Positions 1 through 12,310 of a stretch of DNA of 64,000 nt are shown in pieces. Numbering within the stretch: position 1 is the stretch's first letter; every line of letters starts with the position of its first letter. Below the pieces are notes generated by a model that did not search any database, was not told the origin of the DNA, and saw nothing but the letters and a program-made list of their open reading frames with translations. The stretch is from Owenia fusiformis (Eukaryota > Annelida > Polychaeta > Sabellida > Oweniidae), in contig CAIIXF020000006.1 in the NCBI GenBank assembly GCA_903813345.2, positions 17,116,348 through 17,180,347 on the forward strand, read 5' to 3'. A program made the translations under genes and the position numbers.

Positions 1-1211
1 TTTCAGAAGCCAATAGATCTGTACTTCCACATACTATGACGTTAAGTCTTCTCATATGTATTATTGGTGGTACTAACTGGAGGCAGAATCAGAAATTATG
101 TCAAATAAAAGTAACATTTAAGAGATAAATTGTTCTGAATAGTGCATCTTTCATATTTTTCACGATATCTGACAGGTTTTTTGTCCTTTTGCCTCTTTTT
201 AAAAGTACATGCAGAAGTGAATATTTGATCTAGAGCTCTGAAACTTCCAATATCAGAACTTGGTAGCATTATGTCTTGGTATCTTATGTTTGGGGTCTAA
301 AAAAGTCACAGATGTTGAGAAAAATATTCATTAAGCAGCAGTTTCAGTTCAAAGTTAGTTAAAACTGCACTCACGACAGCTTTCTCTATTTTTGAACGCC
401 GATAGATCGGTAAGTATTAGTATTAGTACCTTGAAACTGCTCATATTATGTAGTCTTTGTGGTACTTTCTCATTGCAAAGGTAATTTGGAAACACTGTGA
501 CTTACATTTCATGCGTTACTGAACACTGAAAATGAACCAGCCTATTAGATTTCATCATGATACATTGTACAAAATTGAAAACGTATATATAAAATATGTA
601 GAGTCCTATTCTTTAGTAATGAATGAATTACAATGTCAAGTAACAAGTGAAAATGTTAAAAATGCATTGATTTGCTTTCTATCAATACAAGTTTTCGTAT
701 GCTGCAAAATGATAACATTGACCACGCCCACTTTCCAGGGGTAGGGTACTATAAAGACATATTAAAAATCATAAATAGTACATTATCAATATTATAATTG
801 TATTACAATATCAAACAAAGCTTGAATTAGTTTTTAGAAAACAATTTTGAGCTATTTAAGCTGCCATCTTTTGCTGGAAGCTACAAATATAAGATACGTG
901 AGACTTAAAAATGACTAAAATTGCGTATTTTTTTCCTATTAATTGCAATATTTCTGAGACTAATACAGATATCGGCCTATAACTTTAGGATATTATTCAT
1001 CTTTGGACTAGTAATGTGTGCTGTAGAAAGCAGAACAATAGCAACTATATCCTTTATGTTATGAAATAGTCTTATAGTACCCCCTGAAATCGCAGGAATT
1101 GAAGTCCAATTCGGCCGTGAAAATTGTTTTTACCACTTTAAAGGCCATCACCTTATATTTTCTTACACCTACTAGGTTACTCAAACACACTGCATTGCCA
1201 AAAGTTACTTC
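1..1211. other. no gene recognised
   Basis: AT-rich sequence with stops in all frames and only short chance ORFs. I see no exon with good splice sites, no tandem repeat and no recognisable transposon end. Confidence 0.5.
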
Positions 1212-1643
1212 TTGCAAACTTCCGGCAAAACTGTGCCAGCATCTGATACACAGCTTTTTGGACAAATTCATCAAAAAATTTCAAGTGATGATGCAATTTC
1301 AGCTGAATCTGTTCCTGATGTGCAAACCCTCATAAATGAATATATGGATACATTCAGGAAAAAATTCCCCAGTGTAAAAATAATCCCTAAACAACATTTT
1401 CTGGAGGATCATGTCACCCCATGGATAAGAGAGTATGGATGTGGAATGGCACTTCACGACGAACAAGGTGGGGAGGCCCTTCACAAGACATTTAACATGT
1501 TAGACTCTCGTATGGGAGGAATAAGGAGTGAACTTAGCAGGCTAGTGGCAGTCATGACAGAACACTGGACATCTGTTGAACCAGAATTACTAGTCGCAGA
1601 GCCCGCAATAAGGATTAAAAGAGAAAAGAATATATACAAGTAA
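1212..1643 (+). pseudogene. C-terminal fragment of a transposase-like protein
   Basis: An open frame of about 143 codons closes at a TAA at 1641-1643. No ATG fits its beginning, so it is a fragment or a last exon. The conserved-looking core has KQHFLEDHVTPWI followed by a Gly-rich stretch with HDEQGGEALHKTFN and then a block ending MTEHW. I remember this layout (a His-Glu-Asp-His block, then a Glu-Gln-Gly-Gly/Ala-Glu block) from high-copy transposase-like proteins of cnidarians and molluscs, but I cannot name the superfamily. No partner exon or terminal repeat is visible nearby. An orphan host exon is possible but less likely. Confidence 0.5.
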
Positions 1644-4600
1644 AATATGTAAGTATTGTTTAACTCAAACAACACACAATACAGCTGAAACAAACACTTT
1701 ATTTCTTCTTACCACTAGCAACACACACATCAATATATACAATTGCATGGATAGAGGTTGATTTAAACTAATATTGCATGAAAACTAAAGATATGGCCCC
1801 TGAGATTTTTATCTTTTCAGATAGCACACATATTTTGCTAATAGTTTTGAAGTTTTCAGAAAGTTTTAACGTGCCGTTTTAAAAAAAAATTGAAATATGT
1901 GATCATATTTGGTAATTCTAAGCACCTTTTAACTGGCATAGCAGTGTGGTTGTTTATTTTGAGGACATAACAGATAAGTAGGCTAAGGCTAGCCTGTTAT
2001 TTGTGATAAGCTGTAAGCAATGCTAGGCAGTCAGCTTCTAATGCAGATAAACACTCTGGCTAGATGTGACGTCACTGCTGTAAACTAAGATATCTAGAAA
2101 CAAGTTGCAGTGAGGGGGTAGCACCTGAAGACGTGGTTTCTTTTTATTATATGTTGTCACAATGACGAAATCTTTTACTTCTTGCTAGATCATCATGGGC
2201 CCATGAGTCAGCCAGTCCTTACCATTCTGAAATTTGCCTGGCTATACCATTAAAATTCTTTCGTTCTCCTGATCTTCTGCATTTTGGCCGTTGTTTCCGC
2301 ATGTTGTCGTTCCCCAAGAGAATAAATAACTAGACGGGTCCTCTAACTGTCAAATGTAAGGTAGGTGATCATTGGAAACGAATTCTCATAGTTTTTTTAA
2401 TGCAGATCACTGTAGTCCCAGACGTTATTTTCCAGTATGTGATCATTACTTCGGGGCAGGACTTCTTCCCAAACAGTGGTATTCTTCATTTCTGTCATGG
2501 CCTGTTTCCCAACACATTCTAGCCCGTTTTTAATTTTCAACAGGCTCTCTAAATACAGGAGTTTAGGCTAGCTAATTAGTTGAGAATACTCTATAAACAG
2601 CCAATAGATGTCCAGCCCATTTTCAAGAAAAGAATCTTAGACCCTAAGGCAGTTCCCCATTGAACCAACATGTAAAACATTATATTTATACTATGATTTT
2701 AACATCATAGGGCTACCATTTCTGTTTCCTCATTCATTCAGAAAATCAACAGATCTTTAGGTAAGATCTTATATATCATTGGTATGAAGTTTTTTTTGGT
2801 TTTGTTTAAAAAACAACATAAATAATGAACAGCAAAAATAAATATTTGGATTGATGTTGATCAGCTTAAATCACCAAAATGAACTGGGGTCGATAAGTTT
2901 ATATGGCCACCAGTAAGATACTGCTTGTTTGAAGTGCAGCTTGAATTACAATGTTTACTATTGTCCACATACTGATACAGGATAAAAGGTTAAGTTAACT
3001 AAATAGTTAGAGAGCATTAAAGTTTGTGTGTTTTAATTCATTATGTCCTATCTGTTCCCGGAAAGAGACTGTGCATGAGAGCCCTTACTAGATTAGACTG
3101 ATTCCTTTTGTGGAGAGAGGTTAAATATATGGTCCCAGATGAAGTATTTTTTCATCTTTTCTCTTGGGGACGTTTTAGTCCCAAATCTTCTTTGAAAAGA
3201 ACACTCAAAACCAGTTGTGGGGTTCTTTTTGTCTACTCTTTCCACGAAAGAAGGCGGTAAGTGAGTAAACAGTCGAAGACAAGGTTAAGGGTTAGAAGGT
3301 CAGCTTGATCCGTGCAGATGATTACTCTTAAAACTCCCAATATTAATGTCAGTAATTGTTAATAAACGATGTAAGATTACTGGACATAGTCTGTGGAACG
3401 TTGATAGATTAATAATGACAGAAAATTTCTGAATAAATAAAAATAAAGTATTCTTTGAGAAAGAGATTGGGCGTTTATATTCTAGACTGTTGCATAAAAG
3501 GGGATATTGACTCGCTTAACTTAATGCCTTAAAACCTTTTTATTTTTCATGTGATCCTGGTGTCATCCACGCCTCGCGGCAGGACAATACATTTGATCTG
3601 CTAGACCCCAGAGAGCCGCAAACTGACGTCTCTAGTGTCCATAGCTGGGTGATCGACGATATACATATATATATTCTCAACACAACACACTGTGTATGAG
3701 TGATACTATGTCACGAACTTTGTTAGACTCCAGAGAGCCTCAAGCTGACACTGTGTATGAGTGATACGACGTCACACCAATCGTTACGTTATATATACAT
3801 CGTCTAGTACACAGTGTTTTGTGGCTAGAACATTGATAAATCCATGGCGGATGACGATGACATGATCTGGTTGATCGCTGCTCCAGGTCAAGGTCCAAGG
3901 CCATTGTGAATTGTAGTAGCAGTGAAAAAAAGTCTTTCATCATTGGGTTGATTAGAGTACGGCACACCGAATAATGTCTTCGTAACTATATCAAGACAAT
4001 GACCTTTCTTTGTCTAAATATGGCCTATATGCGGGCTTAATTCTTATTCACCCATATTCTTGCTAGGTTGATGACAACACTGAAAAGCTGTTAGGAAAGT
4101 TCTTGAATGTTGTTCTTTTCAGTATTTGTTCTGATTGATTTAAGATAAGAGCTACGTGCGAAATTATAAAAAATCATATCAAATTAGTACTAGATATAAT
4201 CAATTGCCTTATAATGTAAAGGAACATTGTTCCTATTTGTTCTTATTCTATTGAATAACTATTGTATTAATTATACAAATCAAAACTATTTAGTGCCTTT
4301 CTGAGTTCTTCATTTATATGGGAGACAATAATAATGCTTTAGAGAAAATATATATAATGTATCAATTCATACTCAACATATATACATGTATTTTTCAAAT
4401 GGTACAATTAACAATATTCAACTTTGCATGCAGTATATAGTAATATATGATTAATAAAAACACATTAGATGATGTCAGCATCATGACACAAAAGATGTCA
4501 ACAGACTCAACAGGTGGGCTGACCATTTAATGTCTTCTTTTGTTGTTACGTCAGCCACATAGGAAAAGTTCTGTAAATTTTTTATACGGTAACTGTCTTG

Positions 4601-5970
4601 GTCTCCATGCTTTACAAGTGACGACTCCCGATATCCAATACGTAATGTCTTTTAATGTTGATTGTCTCTGTTCAGTAGTTATATATCGAATAATATAACA
4701 TAAAACTTTGTAGTAGGGTAGAGGGGGAAGTAGACCTAAATTTTGAACAAATGTTTTCACCAGTTCCTGCCGGAAATCAAGTTATATTTTAATTGTACAA
4801 GTGTGTCAAATAAACTATTTAAGGGTTTATCAGACTGGAGTACTGAAAAGCAGGCATCGGTGAACAACTTGTAAGTTGAAGGACAGTTTTATTTGATTGA
4901 GTAGTTATCATTAATTGACAATGTTTCTTCTTTTTGTTCAAGGATTCAGCTGATAGAATCATGTTATTTTGTATTGTGTATAATCAACTTTAAAATAGAA
5001 CTAGAACAATTCAAAAAAAATTAATACTACACTTATTATTGGGAAGAAGGAGTCTAAAAACAATTTGTACAAACAGGGAGAGCAGTGTTATCCTTTGAAG
5101 GTGCTAGATTATGATATATTACTTGTGTTATTGTATGAAGCATGTTATATAATCTTATATGTAACTTTGATGTAAGTCTGCATCTTTAACTTGGTTTCAA
5201 ACCCTAATGCCTTCATTGGCTAAACTTAAGGCTGAGGCTATATTTAAAACAGCCTAGAATATGATATAAGTACAGATGATAGGGTTTTGGTGGTTGGTTC
5301 TGTACAAAGTAATGGTGCTGTAAAAAGAGTTGGTTTTTGTGAATAGAGATTGAAGCCAAGTAACTGAAACATACTATTGAATGAACTTGTACTGAGTGAT
5401 TTAAAAAGGAAGAAATATTCTTATACAATATACTTGGATTGAACTGAATAACTGACTTGTTATGTTACCCTTGATGTAATGGAGTTTGGTTTGATGAGCA
5501 TTGAACATTATAAATAATAAACACCAACAGCTGAACTGAAGGACGATTCCACAAAAAAGTAATAGCACTTAAGCAATTAATAATACAGAACCCATAAACA
5601 ATAAAACAACAAAGCCAAGATTGGTTTTATTTACCATTTAAGTATAATTTCAAATATCTAATGTAGTAAACTATTTTCCAGTGTTTCTGGAAATAGGTAC
5701 CACTGTATTCCTGTGTAGATTCCATCCAGAACAGGGCTGGCAGCATTGGATAACTAAAATCTAAAAGCACAAGATGGAGAAACGTGCATTTTATATATGA
5801 CCTTTTGTAGTTGTAAGGTATAAATTTAAAAAAATATAAATGAAATGATTTCATACACTAATCATGGTAAACCAACTCATACATATGTGTGTATAAGAAA
5901 GATTTACACTTGTTTTATCTGTATTTCATCTATCAAGTGTTAACAGTAAAGTAACTCCTAGGTAAGATAT
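1644..5970. other. gene-poor stretch
   Basis: About 4.3 kb of AT-rich DNA without a supported exon. Small ORFs (for example minus-strand ones near 3740-3967 and 4551-4760) have no recognisable motif and no splice context. The only structure seen is the short duplicated motif block at 3598-3775. Confidence 0.45.
3598..3775. repeat. interleaved short direct repeats
   Basis: Two motifs each occur twice. One reads AGACYCCAGAGAGCC (near 3603 and 3725) followed by a similar RCTGAC segment. The other reads ACTGTGTATGAGTGATAC (near 3689 and 3750), each time followed by a short GTCAC word. The order suggests a local tandem duplication of roughly 60-125 bp. No function is apparent. Confidence 0.5.
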
Positions 5971-7573
5971 GACGTGAAAGGACCTTCTTTTGCGACCTAT
6001 TTGATGGCAATGCGCGAAATATTACAAGAGCATCAAATGTTGGAGACAGCATACACAAATCAATCAAACATATTAATTGTAACAATGTTCAAAGTATCAC
6101 ATGTGGTTCAAATGGGGATTGAAAAAAAGGTGAAAGCTAATTACTACATGGATTATACTGGTGAGTTGAACTCCTGCCATGATGTAAATGTTAAACACCA
6201 CACAAAAATGTGCATCCCCAAGATGATGTGACAAATGTTGCAAAACAATGAAAACTCTGAAATATCTGAAGAAGATTGTTAAACATGTATTTCATTTATG
6301 ATCTTGTGTACTCTTATGGTATAAAGTTATAAAAGATGAATGAAATACATTAGTTTTAAGATTATCTGGTAAATCTTTAGAAATGACCGGTCTTTTATCC
6401 TCCAAAAGCATCATTTTTTGTTAGGAAAATTGTTCAAGACAGTAGTTTTATTTGTATACTAAACATTGTGAAAAATTTCTATTTGTGAAAGATATATATT
6501 CTAACCTAGAGATCATTGCATCACTATATAAACAAAAATATACAATTTGAAAAAACTGAGTGAAGAGGAAAACAAAAAAAATAAATTAAAAATGTTTAGT
6601 GAGTATGTATTTTTGCATCAATGTATGGATTGGTGCCTGTAGGAAACACCTCTGTCTTTGGTGTACTCCCTGGTTTTTCTCACCTTTGGAGAATAGTAAA
6701 TCCAACATTCTGAGAACATTAGTTGCACTCAATAATGTTATTCATTTACCAATTTGAGAAATTGTAGTTGTAGATACTTGTCCTCCATATTTACACATTC
6801 TTTTAGGAATTTTCAAACATCATCACGATATGGTGCAAGATGAATACAACGAAATTGATGAGAAAACTACTACAAATATGGCAAAGTCAAATGTTTCTTT
6901 AGATAATTCCATGTTTCAAACACAAGTTAGTGAACTTAAGTTTGGCAAAGAGAGGAATTCTTTTTAACGAATTGACGAAACTGAAGGATCTTACAGAAAA
7001 ACAAAAACATGAAGTCATAGCAGACATTAAAAGTTCAAGAATATAATCCAGCAAAAGCACCAGTTGGAGAAAGGATTCGGCCAATGTGTAGATGAGAGGT
7101 TTTCTTCTATCAAATGTCCTCAGTTGAATATGGGCTGGATACATATCGAGGCAGCATGCAGGCTGGTCAAAATATAGTAAACTCTCAGAGCTGAGATTGA
7201 GTGTTGTGGGTGTAAGAAAATAGTTAGAGTAAGTCTTGCTCTGAAAAAAGGTAATATCTTTCAAAGGTAAGGTATTGGAGAAGTAAATCTTCCACTGAGA
7301 ACCAACAAAACCACCTCTGTGTATTAGTTCAAGATATTTCAACTGTTTTATGACTAAAAGAATAGCAGGGAGGTCCTTGGACTCAATGTTTATAGTGAGT
7401 ATATATCAGTGTAGATATCATAAAATTTTTGAAACTTAAATTGAATAAAAAAAACAAACATTATCCTATATGTTTGGTATTAGGGGGACTGTGGCAAGGC
7501 AAAATAAAATTGGTGAAGCTTTAAAAATAAGAGTGCCTGGAAAAGTGAGAGTTGCTTCAGTTAATACTGTGGT
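5971..7573. other. degenerate, unassigned sequence
   Basis: Contains an 85-codon plus-strand ORF (5974-6231, no recognised motif). At 6840-7300 a stop-ridden plus-strand stretch reads like decayed coding sequence, with Gln/Lys-rich helices and a segment IIQQKHQLEKGFGQCVDERF. I cannot assign either to a family. A 147-codon minus-strand ORF over 6899-7342 is most likely a shadow of the decayed frame. Confidence 0.3.
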
Positions 7574-8422
7574 CAACCTATGCAGACAGAGCCTGTGGGA
7601 AATATTGGGTGCGGAGCAAATGAGCGGAGGGTGCGGAGCTTACGGTCATTTTTGAATTTAAATTTGGGATATTTCTGAAACTAAGTCGCTTTGGGACTTC
7701 AAATATACCAAGATATGTGTATTTGACACCAAATATCAATACAATTGTGAAAATAGTAGCGCAATTCATTCTATAGCGACACAGTGTGCCTTAAACCTTT
7801 CCCAGACCTATATATTTTGAAATTATCCTTTTAATACTGAGTCCCCAGCATTCATAAAAATGGTGTTCAAGGTACACTATCTATACAAATTATTTTTGCA
7901 TCTTGGAAGCCAGGCAGTTTCTGTGTGATTTTATAAAAATTCGGAAATGTTTTTCAGATATGAGCCCCCTCTAAATATTGGGTGCGGAGGAGCTCCATAA
8001 ACGTACCTCGGCACCCAATATTTAGAGGGGGCTCATATCTGAAGAACATTTCCGAATTTTTATAAAATCACACAGATACTGCCTGGCTTCCAAGATGCAA
8101 AAATAATTTGCATGGGTAGTGTATCTTGAACACCATTTTTTATGAATGCTGGGGACGCAGTATAAAAGGATAGTCTCAAAATATATAGGTCTGGGAAATG
8201 TTTAAGGCATAATGCGTCGCTATAAAATGAATTGCACTACTATTTTCACAATTTTATTGATATTTGGTGTCAAATACACATATCTTGGTATATTTGAAGT
8301 CCCAAAACGGCTTAGTTTCAGAAATATCCCAATTTCAAATTCAAAAATGACCATTAGCTCCGCACCCTCCGCTCATTTGCGCCGCACCGAATATTTCCCA
8401 CAGGCTCTGTCTGCATAGGGTG
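7574..8422. mobile_element. foldback element, copy 1 (5-bp TSD GTGGT)
   Basis: A nearly perfect long palindrome. The left arm starts CAACCTATGCAGACAGAGCC and the right arm ends with the reverse complement (…CTGTCTGCATAGGGTG). The arms meet at about 8000 through a spacer of some 25 bp. The flanking GTGGT (7569-7573 and 8423-8427) is a perfect 5-bp target-site duplication. The word AATATTGGGTGCGG occurs at both outer ends and on both sides of the centre. A second copy lies at 20367-21217. Each arm holds a 60-68-codon ORF read outwards that stops within the terminal repeat. No transposase is encoded, so it is non-autonomous. Confidence 0.9.
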
Positions 8423-8524
8423 GTGGTGTGAAATGGTGTTCCAAACTTGAATAGCGTCATCATGACGTACTTGAAGAATCAATAGCTTTCTAAATTGCAA
8501 AATCAAATACCAATTAAAAAATAG

Positions 8525-9361
8525 AGAGATTTCGCACATAAGTGAAAGTACAACTTATACGTATACGTATAGTTTAAAGGGTCATGTTGAACTATTATAT
8601 TTACTAAAATCAATTTTAAATTGTACTTAATGGAACATAACTATTTCCGTTATAGAAAATCTCCATCAACTAGAGACTATGAATGCACTGTCATCTGCAC
8701 GTGTAGATTATGCACATTATAATTAAATGCTTGCTTCCGTGTCCTTGTAGTTGTCGTGTATTATAAACACGATCCTTTAAAGGGAGTCATTACATAAACA
8801 AGTTGATTATTTCAATGTTTTCATGATCAGTATAAGTTCAATGAACTTACAAAACGGTATATTTACGTAGATGATAACGTATACAGTTGGATCTCCATAT
8901 AAAGATTTGCCTACATGTGTGTGGAACAATTGACCGCAAGCATTTTTTCAAATTAATTGGCTGAGTGGGAACAGTATCCAATCAAATACTTTAACCATCA
9001 ATTTGAAACACCAATCAAACCAGTAGGTTCTAGCAATTCCTGGAAACGACCCATTCAGTAGCTCAACATATGACATACAGGGTGTTTCATGACGAGCATC
9101 TCCAAAAAGTCAATTTGAGAAGAGATGGGTCTATAACATATGTACTATATATGAGCCTATTTTATTCTAGACAAACACATTTGGATCAACTAAACATGCT
9201 ACAATTCAAGAAAGTACAAATGGCATCCCTTTGACCTGTATTTATTACAGTCCGAGAAGATCTTTCCTGATGAAAAGCTCACATTATGAAACACCTTGTA
9301 CGTTTACCTATAAGTATAAGTATACGTTATAAGTTGTGCTTTCACTAGGTGCGAAATCTCT
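8525..9361. mobile_element. inverted-repeat element with ~46-bp ends
   Basis: AGAGATTTCGCAC followed by AAGTGAAAGTACAACTTATA at the left is mirrored at 9313-9361 (TATAAGTTGTGCTTTCACTA then GTGCGAAATCTCT). The arms are about 46 bp with a few mismatches and enclose roughly 740 bp, which include the separate TA-flanked miniature element at 9078-9298. I cannot identify a clear target-site duplication, so the exact ends are approximate. Confidence 0.65.
9078..9298. mobile_element. TA-flanked miniature inverted-repeat element
   Basis: Starts CAGGGTGTTTCATGACGAGC and ends with a diverged inverse (…ATGAAACACCTTG), flanked on both sides by TA. A TA target duplication with CAGGGTGT ends is typical of Tc1/mariner-type miniature elements. 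It is about 221 bp and non-coding. A larger element at 32463-33099 has the same first bases and the same TA flanks. Confidence 0.7.
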
Positions 9362-9504
9362 TTAATAACTATAAATTTCATAATTACATAAGACCTTCAA
9401 GCAAATATAAAGTCCTCAAAAGTGAGCTTTTGGAAACAAGTGATCAACGTGAGAGTAAACATTTGGGTGCAAAAGAAACTGAGATTTAATCAAAATGTCA
9501 GTTC

Positions 9505-9705
9505 TTGAGAGAGATTAGTGAATCAGACGCTGTTAAATCATCATCAAAAGTTACTGATTATGTTAACAGTTGGGAGAATGCTGCTAAATCTGAAGGGATT
9601 ATAAAAACAGATGTTAAACATCTGGCAAGTGGATTGAGGTCAGAAAAAACTTTTGAGCAAAAAATGGTGCAATTAGATTACTCCCCACCAAGATCAAGAA
9701 ATTAA
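9505..9705 (+). other. unrecognised short coding-like ORF
   Basis: A 66-codon frame with Ser/Lys/Glu-rich, helix-forming composition (SSKVTDYVNSWENAAKSEGI and so on). No family is recognised. It sits just upstream of the direct repeat at 9791-10075 and may be part of the decayed element that carries the transposase relic at 11529-12271. The start is uncertain. Confidence 0.25.
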
Positions 9706-9790
9706 CAGTTCATAGACAAGCTCAGTACTATACTCTTGGACTGACATCCTCTTATGTTGAGACTTTCAACAATGCCAGGAACATCGTTCA

Positions 9791-10075
9791 ATTTTTTGGA
9801 AATGCCCAATTTGAGCTTCGATCTAATTTTGCAATATTACACTAGAATAAAATTGTGGACCAATGATTTACAAGTGTCAGTGAACAACAGAATGGATCAA
9901 ATGTATTTGCGATTAATGGATGATTGTATATTTCTTTAAATAAATTAACTTGAGTGTGGTAACTTGAGATACCACTTGGCGAAAGTTTTTGTATTTAAAT
10001 ATATATTGTATTTTTGAAAGTGGGAACTTTGAAGGGATGGAATGTTATGAAGCGATGTTTCCTCCTCACATCTGG
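9791..10075 (+). repeat. direct repeat, contiguous copy
   Basis: About 285 bp, repeated at 12311-13456 in the same orientation. Here the two halves are contiguous (joined at about 9903). In the second copy the halves are separated by about 860 bp. It contains the words GGAAATGCCCAATTTGAG and CGATTAATGGATGATTG. It is probably the flank or terminal sequence of the element that carries the transposase relic lying between the two copies. Confidence 0.8.
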
Positions 10076-11528
10076 TTTGGTAACTTGAGATAACACTAGG
10101 CAAAGGTGCCATATCTTAAGCGCAAGCCATGAGGCATCTCAGTTTAGATTTGAAATTCAACATAAAAGGTCATGAAACCATAGCCTTAATGAAATAAAAT
10201 TAATAAAATATATTGGACTCAAAATTACTTGTTTGTTAAAATGTAACACAATAGTACATCACAGTGTATTATTTACAAACTTATCGGAGCCCCATTCTCA
10301 TTGGTATTGTGCTGCAAATTATCTTCGTAGCATGAGTGAATACAAAAATATAGATGAGGAAATACGACAATTCTTCACATTCAAGAAAAAACAAGTCTTC
10401 ATATAGCATACTACACTAGACAGTGTACTAGTGACTATAAGAAAGAACAATTAGACAAGAAACCAGTGTTAAAAATGAAATTGAGAAGATCGCCAAGGTT
10501 AGGTGATCACGATTATACCAAAGAAATCATATAAGGTAAGTGATCTAATAGCATACCACCTACATTTTGCATTGTAAAAGGCAGTTAGGGTAGGCTGCAT
10601 TATGTCTTCCGCAGTGATACAACCCATATACACATTATGTACAGAATGTGGTTCTAGGCTAAGGTGGTTTATGTTGATAGCTGTTATGACAAAGGTAAGT
10701 TTGCTCCTATACCCCTTTTGTGTCAACATCCACTCCAGAAACAGGAAGGGTGGATGGTATTCTCAAACTGAAAGACATTCTGGATGTCATCTTAGTAACC
10801 ATAGGGTAGTTTCGCAAGGATAGCAATGACAGAATCCTGTGTGGTCCGGATAATAAAATTGGCAATAACCTTTTGTCTCTTGTCACAAGAGGTGGAAAAT
10901 ATAAGAAATTTCTGTCAAAATTCCCTTTACTACATTTGATGAAATGGAAGATTAATATCTTACATCAAGAGATGTATGTATATGCAAGATGATTCAACTC
11001 ACGAGTGATCACCTTGTCTAATTGATACAGTGACCAAATACATCAGAAGAGTGGAACTCTCTCTTAGACTAGCTCTAATTGAATCATTTCGGAAAAGACA
11101 TGCTTTTGTAGCTGACTGGCTAAGAAGCACTAAGATTCAAAGGGATGCTAAATGGATGATCAGTTTGAACAAATCATTGAAAAGGCTGTAAGTTGTATGC
11201 TTCATTCCAGCTGCATGAAGACATGTTGATAAACTACAAGGAGGTGGCTGCACTGTCAGTGTCTGAGAGGTTAGGTAGAAAAGGGATTCAGCCTCCCTCT
11301 TGGCATTGTGGAATCATCCATTTCATTCCTGTGTCTCAATAATGGTACACCTTCGACAATGTGAGAGGTATCACATTCCATTTTCTCATTCCATAACATT
11401 TAGTTGATCCTAGTTAGCAAACAAATCAATAAGGCAAGTCTTAAATATGTTTATTAACATGAAAGAACCTGACATGCCATAAAAGATGCATACTAAATGC
11501 ATATCAACAGGAAGAAGGAATTACCATC
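10076..11528. other. decayed transposon interior
   Basis: Lies between the direct repeats and upstream of the transposase relic. A plus-strand segment at 11020-11190 reads as open coding-like sequence (for example VTKYIRRVELSLRLALIESF), then closes. I cannot place it in a family. No intact gene is seen. Confidence 0.3.
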
Positions 11529-12271
11529 ATGACAGATGCTAGACACGGTTGCAGAAAGAACGCTAAAGACTGTGATATAGTTTGCATTGGTGAAAAAACT
11601 CATCAAGTCTTACATTCAATCCATGTTACAAAGAGAGATGATCCCTGTTCACAGCGACATGAAACATTTGGCAGTCGCAGAATGTATGATGATTTTGAGA
11701 GGCAAAATGTGTCTATTGGTACACACGTTCACGATTGTAATGGTGCTGTGAACTGTCTTGTGAGAGATACTAAGATATTTACGGACAACCAAAATGACTC
11801 ATGGCACGCTTGCATTGGTTTAAAAAGCAAATTCAAAATGTTGCGTCAGGGCCTAAGTATAAGCCTGGTCAATCATTGCATGCTCAACTGGAAGATAAAC
11901 CAGAAGCAATAAGGAAATTTGCTTATACAGCCATGAGAAATTGTGATGAGAATGCAGAAACATTAAGATACATGCTGGCAAATATGACTGAACATTTCCA
12001 AAATAATCATCAAAACTGTTTTGATCAATCTCGCTGTCGACTAGATCCAAACTATGAACCAAGTACAACTGTTGTGAGAAACGATGTTGCTATTCGACTA
12101 TTAAATGATACAATTAAAAAAAGGCCAATCTATAAAAACGCACATAATTACACAAAGGTGCTTTTAACAGCATATGTTGAACGTTTTAACAATACACTAA
12201 ACATGTTCCAGGATAAATGGATTTACTTGCAAGATATTCAATATGAATTTAGCTGTGTTATACTGGAATGA
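11529..12271 (+). pseudogene. Kolobok-like transposase relic, copy A
   Basis: Two overlapping frames (11529-11912 and 11801-12271) together cover the catalytic half of a transposase-like protein; a frameshift lies around 11800-11880. Visible blocks are TDARHGCRKNAKDCDIVCIG, then QRHETFG, GTHVHDCNGAVN, NQNDSWHA, LEDKPEAIRKF, RCRLDPNYEP and AYVERFNNTLNMF. The order D-G/A…H-x-H-D…N-D-x-W-H…V-E-x-F/L-N resembles the DDE core of the Kolobok superfamily as I remember it. Related copies lie at 29398-30960 and 33813-34180. In this copy the Gly after the first Asp is Ala. The N-terminal half is not recognisable. A related uncharacterised superfamily is possible. Confidence 0.55.
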
Positions 12272-12310
12272 GAACGTGGACAGGGCTTATACAAGCTTGT
12301 TCGAATCATA

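Noticed and set aside
6899-7342. 147-codon minus-strand ORF
   Set aside because: Leu/Phe/Ser-rich with no motif and no splice context. It overlaps a plus-strand stretch that looks like decayed coding sequence, so it is probably its shadow.
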